Origin: Synchiropus splendidus
Lineage: Eukaryota; Chordata; Actinopteri; Syngnathiformes; Callionymidae
Reading direction: 5' to 3'
DNA: 64,000 nucleotides
Assembly: GCF_027744825.2 (NCBI RefSeq)
Contig: NC_071340.1
Coordinates: 3,355,501 to 3,419,500, forward strand
Numbering within the stretch: position 1 is the first letter of the stretch; the number at the start of each line of letters is the position of its first letter. The translations under genes were made by a program, and so were the position numbers. The notes below the pieces were generated by a model. That model was not told where the DNA came from. It saw only the letters and a list, made by a program, of their open reading frames with translations, and ran no database searches. Positions 55,501 through 63,450 of this stretch are shown here, piece by piece.

Positions 55501-56985
55501 TTCCAAAGTTATCAACATTTTTATGTTTGGCGTTCCTGAACCCACCTTATATCAGGCTGAAAATGCGTTTTCTGCATTGTGCCATAACTTTGCAAGGAAG
55601 CTTCAGAACATGAAATTTTAAACTTCCACTATAGCAGAAAATGTCTTTATAGTAGTTGCACATCAAATCTAAGCTGTCAGAAGTGTTTTTCCAAAGTAAT
55701 GAACATTTTTATGTTTGGCGTTCCGGAATCGACCTTATCTCAGGCTGAAAACGCGTTTTACGCATTGTGCCATAACTTTACATAAAGCTTCAGAACATGA
55801 AATTTTCACATCCCACTATAGCAGAAAGGGTCTTTCTAGTAGTTGCACATCAAATCTAAGCTGTCTGAAGTGTTTTTCCGAAGTTATCAACACTTTTATG
55901 TTTGGCGTTCTGGAATCGACCTTATCTCAGGCTGAAAACGTGTTTTACACATTGTGCCATAACTTTGCAGGGAAGCTTCAGAATATGAAATTATCACCAC
56001 CCACTATAGCAGAAAGGGCCTTTCTAGGAGTTGCACATCAAATCTAAGCTGTCTGAATTGCTTTTCCAACGTTATCAACATTTTTATGTTTGGCGTTCCG
56101 GAACCCACCTTATCTCACGCCGAAAACGCGTTTTCTGCACTGTGCCATAACTTTGCAGGGAAGCTTCAGAACATGAAATTTTCACCTCCCACTATGGCAG
56201 AAATGGTCTTTCTAGAAATTGCACATCAAATCTAAGCTGTCTGTATTGTTTTTCCAAAGTTATCAACATTTTTATGTTTGGCGTTCCGGAACCCACCTTA
56301 TCTCACTCTGAAAACGCGTTTTCTGCATTGTCCCATAACTTTGCAGGGAAGCTTCAGAACATGAAAATTTCACCTCCCACTATAGCAGAAAGGGTCTTTC
56401 TATAAATTGCACATCAAATCTAAGATGTCTGAAGTGTTTTACCAAAGCTATCAACATTTTTATGTTTGGCGTTCCGAAACGCACCTTATCTCAGGCTGAA
56501 AAAGCGTTTTGTGCGTTGTGCCATAACTTCTCAGGGAAGCTTCAGAACATGAAATTTTCACCTACCATTATAGCAGAAAGGGTCTTTCGAGTAGTTGCAC
56601 ATCAAATCTAAGCTGTCTGAAGTGTTTTTCGAAAGCTATCAACATTTTTATGTTTGGTGTTCCGAAACCCTCCTTATCTCAGGCTGAAAACGCGTTTTGT
56701 GCATTGTGCCATAACTTCTCAGGGAAGCTTTTGACCTCCCACTATAGCAGAAAGGGTCATTCTAGCAGTTGCAGCACAAATCTAAGCTGTCTGAAGTGCT
56801 TTTCGAAAGTTATCAACATTTTTATGTTTGGCGTTCCGAGACCCACCTCATCTCAGGCTGAAAACCCGTTTTCTGCATTCTGCCACAACTTCTCAGGGAC
56901 GCTTCAGAATATGACATTTTCACATTCCACTATAGCAGAAAGGGGTTTTCTAGTAGTTACAGAACAAATCTAAGCTGTCTGAAGT

Positions 56986-57514
56986 GTTTTTACAGGGTTG
57001 TCAATAATTTTATTTTTGTCGGTCTGTAAACTACCTTTCCTTTGGCTTAAAATGCATTTTATGCACTGTTTATTCACTGCTCTGGGATGCCTGTGAACAG
57101 GAAAATTTCTCATGCAACTATAGGAGAAACACTCTTTCTTGTATAATAAACACTAAACCTACTTTTCGGAACTGTATTTCAGGGGGTTATCAACTTTTTT
57201 TTTTTTTTCTTGGTCAGAAACTCAGCTTCTCTCGGGCTGAATACACTTTTTCTCCTCTCTTCACTCACTGCTCTGGGATTCCTCACAACATGAAAATTTC
57301 ATCTGCAACAATAGGATAAACACTCTTTTTTGTATATTCAACACTAAACCTACATTTCTGAACGGTATTTCTGGTGGTTAACTTTTTTTTTGTGGTCTGA
57401 AACCCAGCTTTTGACGGGCTGAAAAGGCATTTTCTGCACTGTTCACTCACTGATCGGAATAGCCTCTGAACATGAAAATATCACGCACAACTATAGGAAA
57501 AAGAGCCTTTCTAG
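56986..57514 (+). repeat. Diverged right edge of the satellite array
   Basis: From about 56,986 the repeat decays sharply over roughly three units but keeps 183-190 bp spacing. Retained words include GGGTTGTCAA, GGTTATCAAC, GGGCTGAA, CATTTTCTGCACTGTT, ATGAAAAT and CAACTATAGG. These units share their own features, absent from the main array: TCACTCACTGCTC in place of CCATAACTTTGC, and ACACTAAACCTAC. A 16-bp T tract occurs near 57,195-57,210. Satellite similarity stops at about 57,514. Edge decay is expected where homogenisation by unequal exchange no longer reaches; the shared edge-specific words also allow an older sister family. Confidence 0.9.
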
Positions 57515-58009
57515 TGTGACGCCCACTTATGTGTGGTCACAGATTGTGTGTTAGATGTCATTTAATTGTTCAGCATGGAGTTGATTAACCGGCAGGTATA
57601 TAATTAGGTCAGTAGAGAGCAGGATAGGACAGAGGTTGGGCATTGAAGATGTGTGGGTAAATAGGAAGTGACACTTTTTTTCATTACTTTTCTTCCCATC
57701 GCCAAATGTGGAAGCCTCGTGTGAATCTGTCTACATTTAGATTCAGGTTAGTCAAATCCATTGTTTTATAATGTTTGTTCCACATCGGATTGACTGATTT
57801 GGGGTCTGAGTGTGAGGATGGTGACTCAATTTTCAAGTATACTGTTTTTCCTTCGTGCGTTGAGTTCGCTCTGTGTGGATGTGGCGCTTGTAAGCTAATA
57901 CTGACAACCGACGTTGACATGGCACGGGTGATTGAGTTGTGTGGAGTTCAGTTTGCTTGTGGTGAATAACGGTGTTTGGTAAAAAGTAAGGTTTTATTAT
58001 TTCTCAACA
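57515..58009. other. Possible solo LTR-like insertion (weak)
   Basis: This 495-bp stretch begins TGTGACGCCC right where satellite homology ends, ends CTCAACA, and is bracketed by CTAG on both sides (57,511-57,514 and 58,010-58,013), compatible with TG...CA ends and a 4-bp target duplication. A TATATAA word sits at 57,597-57,603 on the plus strand. Against this, the only AATAAA-like word near an end reads on the minus strand (in GTTTTATTATTT near 57,995), the satellite does not resume on the right, and a 4-bp match is easily chance. No coding region is recognisable here. Confidence 0.25.
57683..57746 (+). repeat. 64-bp direct repeat, left copy
   Basis: This segment (ATTACTTTTCTTCCC, then ATGTGGAAGCC, then CTGTCTACATTT) matches 58,190-58,253 at roughly 80 percent by eye, in the same orientation and 507 bp apart. 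It lies inside the weak LTR-like segment, while its partner lies outside it. Origin unknown; a local duplication or two decayed copies of one dispersed repeat are both possible. Confidence 0.7.
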
Positions 58010-58189
58010 CTAGCCAAAAGGTTTAATGGCAGAATTATACATTCAGATGAAAAGCAATTATGCATGTCGTTCATGATGTCTAACACTTGTCGTATGACAA
58101 AGTGACATGTTTGTGAGTGATCAGATGGTGTCAGAAAGACATCTAATTGTGGTCTGGGTTACCACAATGAAAAAAAAAGAATCCCTTGG

Positions 58190-58253
58190 ATTACTTTTCT
58201 CACCATCGACACATGTGGAAGCCTTGTGTGACTCTGTCCGCATTTTGTTTCAG
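58190..58253 (+). repeat. 64-bp direct repeat, right copy
   Basis: Partner of 57,683-57,746, with TTACTTTTCTCACC, CACATGTGGAAGCC and CTGTCCGCATTTTG. Between the two copies, 58,010-58,189 shows no recognisable feature except a short A tract near 58,170-58,178. The 58,254-58,352 stretch is also unassigned. Confidence 0.7.
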
Positions 58254-58352
58254 ACGGCGTTCTACTAACCACATTGAGACACCACTTTTTAACTGTAGAC
58301 AAGGTCACAGTATTCAGACCTGTTACAGATGCAAAGTTTTTGATACAACGTT

Positions 58353-58904
58353 TTCTTCCTAAGCTTTTAGAGTGAGCAGAGGTGAGAGCAGCCGACTGGT
58401 CTCTCCAAGAGGTGTAACGATGATCAGCACGGCTATGATTTGGATTGCTAGGGTCACCCTGCCCCTTCGAACAGCGACGGTGTTCCCCCATGGGCAGCGG
58501 CTGTGTGTGGAGTAGGCGCCACAAGCAGAGCACCAGGCTGACGGACTGTTGAAACTCCAAAATTTCTGGGAGAGTGAGAGAGGTTCTGCGATGGATGAGC
58601 TGGTCCACGGAGCTCATAAAGAGCGCTATGATGTTCTCAAGCGCTATGAGCTGGTTGCCGACGGCGTAAACACCATTCCTCTGCGCTATGGTAGCTCTGT
58701 CAGAGGTGGTTGGGATGGTCATTCCTCAGAGCAGAGGTCGAGATCCCGGGGCGAACGCATCAGGCATTGTGCATGACGACTGAGTGAGCCGGAACGCCGC
58801 ACTGCCAATCCAAACCCTCCACGTGGCAGTAAGCTCCGTACCTGACCAAGTGCGGTCCTAGTGCCAGTGGAGTGTCAGAACCGCGCCGGGAATAGTCCAG
58901 ATTT
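58353..58904. repeat. Dispersed direct repeat, longer copy A
   Basis: This segment matches 60,851-61,284 in the same orientation across nearly its whole length, sharing GCAGAGGTGAGAGCAG, CGACTGGTCTCTCC, CGGAGCTCATAAAGAGCGC, GATGTTCTCAAGCGCTATG and GTGCCAGTGGAGTGTCAG. Copy A holds three inserts of roughly 25-50 bp absent from copy B, so one is internally deleted. On the minus strand a 187-codon open frame (58,159-58,722) runs through A; the part around ALENIIALFMSSVD is also open in B. I recognise no protein family in it, and its downstream half is not shared, so I do not call it a gene. The two copies flank about 2 kb containing the RT remnant, so they could be terminal or internal repeats of one element. 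Confidence 0.8.
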
Positions 58905-59019
58905 CTTCCAGTTGTGGGCAGACAACATGCGGTCGTGATCTGTATGTGGTCTCGCCATCCAACGCCAGCTGGCCGTTAGTGAAGAGGGATGATTTTTGAG
59001 CTTCTGGTGGAGAGAGAGC

Positions 59020-59047
59020 GTCGTATCGAAGTTGACTTCGATACGAC
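59020..59047. repeat. Perfect 13-bp inverted repeat (hairpin)
   Basis: GTCGTATCGAAGT at 59,020-59,032 is followed after two bases (TG) by its exact reverse complement at 59,035-59,047. There is no T run after it, so it does not look like a terminator. It lies in otherwise featureless sequence (58,905-59,250) between repeat A and the inverted satellite monomer. It could be an element terminus or internal complementary region, or a replication-born palindrome. Confidence 0.85.
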
Positions 59048-59250
59048 TTTGGCAGATGACATGAGGCGCAGGAGAAGATCAAGCAGGAACCTGACTCCAC
59101 CATACGGAACTCAACCAAGTCTGGGAACACAGTCTACAGATCCAACTCATAGCAGCGCCTGGCACTCGTCAAACTCATCCCATGGCTTGGAAGAAGAAAA
59201 TGTGGAACGGTTCGACTGCTTGTAGGCCAGTCGCACCGCCCTATTTGCAG

Positions 59251-59457
59251 AGGTTTACTGTTGAATATACTCTAAATAGTTTTTTCGCTATAGTTGCAGG
59301 TGAAATTTTCATGTTCTGAGGCTTCGCTGAGCAGTGAGTGAACAGTGCAGAAAATGGGTTTTCAGCCCGAGGGACCTGTAGCTTTCAGACCAACAAACAT
59401 AAAAATTGAATTTGCAATTGAATTTGTTCTGCAGCTACTAGAAAGACCCCTTCTGCT
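59251..59457 (-). repeat. Isolated inverted satellite monomer of the edge type
   Basis: Read on the minus strand, this segment carries GCAGAAGGGGTCTTTCTAGT, TTTTTATGTTTG, CTCGGGCTGAAAAC, CATTTTCTGCACTGTT, CACTCACTGCTC, CAGAACATGAAAATTTCACC, GCAACTATAGC and GTATATTCAACAGTAAACC. That is slightly more than one satellite unit in the opposite orientation to the main array. CACTCACTGCTC and the GTATATTCAAC/TAAACC words match the diverged edge units at 57.0-57.5 kb and not the main monomer. Its right end abuts the RT remnant near 59,457 (CTTCTGCTAAGCTGG). Confidence 0.9.
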
Positions 59458-59897
59458 AAGCTGGTGTGCGCTCATGACTCCTGTTTGGACTCTGGCTAGA
59501 ATCAACCAGCAGTCCAAGTACGTCATAATCGGCAGACTCTCTCTCCTTCGTAGTTCGAGCCACTCCTCCATGCACTTAGCGAAAAAACGAGGCCCTAGAC
59601 ACTAGAGACCGTGTTGTGGAAGTAGACGTCTGCAAGATCTATGGAGGTCATACACTCTCACACTATGATTCAATCCAGGAATCTGCTGGTAGTCCGGAAC
59701 CACTGTCTGATCATGAATTGGTTGAGGAGACTGAGATCCAGAACAGGTCTCCTCTCTCCTGTCTTCTTGGGTTCCAGAAAGAACCCGGAGTAAAACCCAG
59801 TGTAGGAGGATCGCTTTGGCAGTAGCTCGATTATTTCCTTTGACAGGAGATCGCGGTCCTCCTCCATCAGACATGACCGCTCGTTCTCTGAGTTCAC
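59458..59897 (-). pseudogene. DIRS-like retrotransposon reverse transcriptase, broken remnant
   Basis: Minus-strand frames give three RT blocks in order. Block one (59,670-59,897) holds DLLSKEIIELLPKRSS, GFYSGFFLEPKKTGERRP, VLDLSLLNQFM and FRTTS, which fit the DIRS pattern in which GFYSRYFLVPKK precedes LRPILDLR. Block two (about 59,602-59,652), in another frame, holds SIDLADVYFH, motif A with its catalytic Asp. Block three (59,458-59,601) holds GPRFFAKC and then TYLDCWLILA, which fits the DIRS YLDDWLILA active site with the second catalytic Asp replaced by Cys (59,509-59,511). The roughly 30 residues normally between motif A and the PRVFTK region are missing. Stops and frame changes separate the blocks, and RNase H is not seen. 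The family would copy element RNA into DNA; this copy is dead. Its 3' side is replaced by a satellite monomer. Confidence 0.88.
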
Positions 59898-60717
59898 TCA
59901 GGTCCATGTGGTGACGCAGAACCTGGGGGTTGACTGTGAAGCTGAAGGGCGTGTCAATGACCGTTTATTTTCTCAATCCATATGTGGAGGTGAGGAGACA
60001 GGCGCCCTGAGCACAGGAGCGGATCTGGCCTCCAGGGCGGGTCAAGGACGAAAGGGTCGTTGGTGCTCTGCTCCCTCTCCTCTGGTGACTTCAAGTCTGG
60101 TTTGTCAAAAACAGACTCGCTTTTGTCATCTGAGCCGTCAGAGGAATTCGGTTCCCCAAACTTGCAGTGTACCTTGATCTGACACTGCAATTCTCCTAAG
60201 ATGGAGACCCGAGGGACTGGCCCAATCATCCTCAGAAAGAGATGACTCTGTAGATGACGATGTCCTGCTTGCCTCTGAGAGGATTGGAGGGCTGCAGAGA
60301 ACAGAATAACAGACAGACATCACATCAGACATCGCACGAGGGAGCTGAGAACAGAGCAGGTCTGGCAAGTAGCACCTACTGAGTGATCCTCTGAAGTGGT
60401 GGCTTTCACGGTCCTGTGGCGACCCCTGCTGGAAACTGGCGTGTCTGAGCAATAAGAAGAGTCAATAGCTGAATTGAAACTTCCCTGACTTTGACTCTGA
60501 CGGGATCTGTTGTGAGACAGGAAAGAGTTATTTGACGCCTGTGCTTCTTATTATGGTGAATCTGGGGAAAGACATAACTTCTTGGCTCCAGAAACTTCCC
60601 CAGGGACAGTTCTGGCATCAGGGATAAAGAGGCAGAGAGACCGTTACTATTCTGCTTGGTCTCCTGAGACGATGTCAAACAAAAACAAAGTTTAGAAGCC
60701 GGAGTTTGGACTCACTG
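59898..60717. other. Unassigned flank upstream of the RT remnant
   Basis: On the minus strand this precedes the RT blocks and could contain the decayed gag-RT linker of the same element. Several open frames of 90-104 codons exist (60,406-60,678, 60,138-60,452 and 59,954-60,229, all minus), but none shows a family motif I recognise. Base composition is more GC-rich than the satellite. I support no gene here. Confidence 0.4.
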
Positions 60718-60753
60718 GAACCGGAAGAGAACATGGCGGCTGATAAACCCTAA
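60718..60753 (+). promoter_or_regulatory. ETS plus YY1-like motif pair resembling a housekeeping start site
   Basis: ACCGGAAG (60,720-60,727, ETS-type) is followed three bases later by ACATGGCGGC (60,731-60,740), close to the YY1 core AAGATGGCGGC. This pairing at a transcript start is common in vertebrate housekeeping promoters. The embedded ATG opens only a six-codon frame ending in TAA at 60,751-60,753. With no gene found downstream it may be a promoter relic, a retrocopied 5' end, or chance. Confidence 0.25.
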
Positions 60754-60850
60754 TTTTGGGCAGAGAAGAGACAGACCCGATACCAAAGAAATGCATCTTA
60801 TTATTTTTCAAGTTAGACTTTGGTTTAGATGCATACTTGTAGATAAAAAG

Positions 60851-61284
60851 TTCTTCCTACGCTTTTGGAGGGGGCAGAGGTGAGAGCAGTCGACTGGTCT
60901 CTCCGAGAGGAGCGGCGATGATCAGCCCGGCAATTATACGGTGTTCCCCCCAGCCGGCGACTGTTGTGTCTCCAAAATCTCTGGTGGAGTCCACGGAGCT
61001 CATAAAGAGCGCGATGATGTTCTCAAGCGCTATGAGCTGTTTGCGGACACCATTCACCATTCTACTGCACGATGGTGGCTCTGTCAGTGCCGGGTGGGAT
61101 GGTCACTCCTCAGGGGGGAGGTCAAGCTCCAGGGGCGAGGGCATCGAGCATCGTGCATGACGGCTGAGTGAGAGGGAACGCTGGCCCATAACTCCAAACC
61201 CTCCACCAATTAAGCTCCGTACCTGACCACGTGCGGTCCTAGTGCCAGTGGAGTGTCAGAAATGCGCCGGGAATAGTCCGGATT
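60851..61284. repeat. Dispersed direct repeat, shorter copy B
   Basis: Partner of 58,353-58,904, same orientation, about 2.5 kb away. It lacks the three inserts of copy A but keeps the flanking words on both sides, so the homology is collinear. The conserved right end runs to GCGCCGGGAATAGTCC (61,264-61,279), after which the two loci diverge completely. The sharp shared end suggests a defined repeat boundary. Confidence 0.8.
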
Positions 61285-63019
61285 GAATTGGACTAGCAGT
61301 GGATGTTTACCCAACAGACGGCAGTCCACATCCATTTGGCATTATATGCTTTGAGTGTTGCGGGTGCTTTAGCATTTCAAATAGTGAACTGCACTTAGGG
61401 GGGGCAGGGGACTGCCTGCTAGCCTTGAAGTAGCCATGCTTTGAGGGGACGCCCCAGGATTGGAGGTCCGCTCATAATTTGGATATGGACCACGGAAACT
61501 TCAGGCAGGACTGAGGTCTGGTCGCAGTCACGGGAGAGACTTGTCACATCACCGCAGGAGTGGATTTAACCGGAGGAGACTCAGCGTGAGACCGGAGGAC
61601 ATCGGGATCTTTGACAGCAGCTTTTCCCGGGGCAGTCGGCAGACCGGAGGAAATTTCTGTTTGTGTGGAAAACTTGTTTGAAATAAAAGCATTGCTTGAA
61701 GCATCGCATTTGCGTTTTTTTTATTATTATTCGTATTGAATTCGCTCCTTCCAGCACCTTGGCCTCAACCTCTCCTCCGGCCTGGTAGCCTGGGGGCCTG
61801 TCCGCGAACCTGGCGACACTGCTCAATGATGGTCCAGACATTTGATTCGTTCTCCCAAGTGGGTTGAAGAGACATGCCCTATGATAGCCAAAGCTGAAAG
61901 GAAAACTTACAGGAGGTATCAACACAGCAGGTTTTATTCACGGTTCCAACTTCCAACAAACCAAATGATGACACGGCAACATAAAAAGAGCGCCCCAAAC
62001 TTGTGATCCTAAATAATCCCATGACACATAACAAAACGTCCATTGAAGAACTTCTTTTCCGGTTTGCTGTGCAGGCTGAATATGAAGCCTCAGGCATTTT
62101 GAGGCCTCATGCGCTGTCTCTTCCGAGAGCCGCACTGGACCCTGGAGCACAGGATGGTCTGATGTTGGCAGTCAGCTGCACCTGGGTCACCTCATCCCCC
62201 GGACAGAGTTGTCTTGAGTGCACAAATAGGCCAAACTGTTGGCCATTGCTCTGATCTGTGCACCTCCCTTCCGCCCTTCCCCCCATGCAGGTCCGGAAGT
62301 AGAGGCGAGCCGCCTTGCGATCTCCGGACACTGAGAGGGCTCCATCCCAGCCTGGCCGAACCCCGGCATCAGCGTGGCTCTCATTACGTCGGTGATGGAG
62401 GTGGCACTTTCTTCTTTCCGGTCACATGCGCCGCCGGAATATAATTGCATAACTGTGCTGGATTTGAGATAGTAGAACAACCTAACAATATGCATATTAA
62501 CGTTGTCTTTGAATGAACCGAAGGAGACAAGTGATCCAAACACAAAAGCAGAGCTTGACACAAACAGTGCAAGAAGCAATGCAGTCCTTGGCCACTCTGG
62601 GGCCAGGGGGCGATGTGTTCAACTTCTCCATCCTGCAGTGACCGTAATCCGAGTGTAGCCAGGATTAAGGGGGAGCACAGGTGAGCAATCTGAAACCCAT
62701 CCGGAACTCTGAATCAGCCATGAGGTCATCTTGACCACAAAGCTTAACCGCGAGCCTTGCAACGTGGCCTGACCTGAGAACCATGGGCCGTCCATACCGG
62801 ACGTCTGACTGGCACAGCTGGCTCCTTTGCCAGACTGCCATCAATGAGATGCACGTTTGGCTGCACTGAACCGCCTGCATTGTCACCGGCGATGTTGCTT
62901 TGGTATGACTGATGGAGGAGTGCCCAGACTCCTGTCGATATCTCGGATGGCCAGGGCCTCAAACTTGACCGGCCTATGACAGTTCCGAGGCCACCGCCAC
63001 ACCTGGGGTCTATCCAGCC
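61285..63019. other. Unassigned flank with two polyadenylation-signal words
   Basis: No gene, RNA or repeat family is recognisable in this 1.7 kb. AATAAA occurs at 61,682-61,687 on the plus strand in GAAATAAAAGC, followed about 25 bp later by a T-rich tract, and on the minus strand at 61,933-61,938 in GTGAATAAAACC. These could be ends of old retroelements, but no paired LTR or primer site was found. A G-rich run lies near 61,399-61,409. Open frames of 60-130 codons on both strands overlap each other heavily and show no motif. Confidence 0.4.
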
Positions 63020-63036
63020 TGAATGAATGAATGAAT
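63020..63036 (+). repeat. TGAA tetranucleotide microsatellite
   Basis: Four tandem TGAA units plus a partial one, directly after GGTCTATCCAGCC. Short TGAA runs often terminate LINE- or SINE-derived copies in fish, but I cannot identify such an element upstream. Confidence 0.85.
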
Positions 63037-63049
63037 GGGTTGTGAAGAT

Positions 63050-63275
63050 GTAGCATTAACATCCCTTCATACATAGAGTGTAATTTTACACCCCAGGTGG
63101 CAGGACTGCCGCCTCAACTTTGCCACGGTAAGCTGAAATAGAAGGTGGCATTAACAACCCCTCATATATGGAGTGTAACTTACACTCTGGATCAGCAGGA
63201 ACTGTGTTGCCCTCTTTTAGCCACTATATGGCTGAAATAGAATGTGGCATTAACAATCCTCCATTCCTGGAGAGA
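63050..63275 (+). repeat. About 97-bp tandem repeat, 2.3 copies, with internal palindromes
   Basis: GTAGCATTAACA at 63,050, GTGGCATTAACA at 63,145 and GTGGCATTAACA at 63,244 begin successive units 95 and 99 bp apart; GCTGAAATAGAA precedes the second and third. Two units contain an inverted repeat: GTGTAA-TT-TTACAC at 63,078-63,091 and GAGTGTAA-C-TTACACTC at 63,171-63,187. The block lies about 180 bp beyond the YR stop on the minus strand, where DIRS-type elements carry their terminal and complementary repeats, so it may be part of that element's 3' end (inference). Confidence 0.75.
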
Positions 63276-63335
63276 AATCATTTACTGAGCAGCAACAGTC
63301 AGGGTTCTAGTCTGAGCTGAGTAAGGAAGAGGGAG

Positions 63336-63341
63336 TTTATT
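63336..63341 (-). terminator. Candidate polyadenylation signal downstream of the YR remnant
   Basis: AATAAA on the minus strand in GTGAATAAACTCCC, about 110 bp past the stop codon of the recombinase remnant. Position and strand fit an element transcript end, but the hexamer alone is weak evidence. Confidence 0.35.
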
Positions 63342-63450
63342 CACAAATGAATAGACAGTTATGCAGGAATCTGGTGGATATTGAGACGCTGCACACTCCA
63401 CTGCACTGTAATGAAGCAGATACCGGTGTCCCAGAGCGAGTGCTGTGGGC

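Larger units (their letters stand above)
1..56985 (+). repeat. 188-bp satellite DNA array (about 300 tandem monomers)
   Basis: The same unit recurs head to tail through the whole interval; for example the word CTTATCTCAG at position 1 returns at 189, and recognisable variants keep 188-bp phase for tens of kilobases. Counting from AAGCTGTCTG as position 1, the consensus is exactly 188 bp and AT-rich. It carries TTCCGGAA at 51-58, AAAACGCGTTTT at 78-89, GAAGCTTC (a HindIII site) at 115-122 and AGCAGAAAGG at 151-160. A common two-state site follows the TTCCGGAA: GGAATCGACC or GGAACCCACC. Most copies differ by scattered substitutions and rare 1-bp indels. Unit length near a nucleosome repeat, single orientation and size suggest centromeric or pericentromeric satellite; this is inference, since function cannot be read from sequence. 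I see no canonical CENP-B box in the consensus. The array continues beyond the left edge. Short open frames on both strands recur with the monomer and are not genes. Confidence 0.98.

Noticed and set aside
1..56985. CRISPR-like array of repeats and spacers
   Set aside because: The whole 188-bp unit is conserved, with no alternation of short repeats and unique spacers, and the flank is eukaryotic.
1..56985. CENP-B box in the monomer
   Set aside because: I searched both strands of the consensus for the TTCG...A..CGGG pattern and found no acceptable match; an exhaustive scan of all copies was not possible by eye.
58159..58722. 187-codon minus-strand open frame as a gene
   Set aside because: No recognisable domain; it crosses repeat A, and copy B lacks large parts of it. 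More likely a chance frame in transposon-derived DNA.
59345..59605. Plus-strand 86-codon frame at the RT/satellite junction
   Set aside because: It is the antisense of an inverted satellite monomer and the RT remnant.
61880..61925. Tiny intron: GTAAGT followed closely by TTTCCTTTCAG on the minus strand
   Set aside because: The two sites are only about 20 bp apart, far below a workable vertebrate intron, and no coding exon flanks them.
62187..62579. 130-codon minus-strand open frame and overlapping frames at 62.0-62.6 kb
   Set aside because: Open frames overlap on both strands with no motif, which suggests composition effects and not coding sequence.
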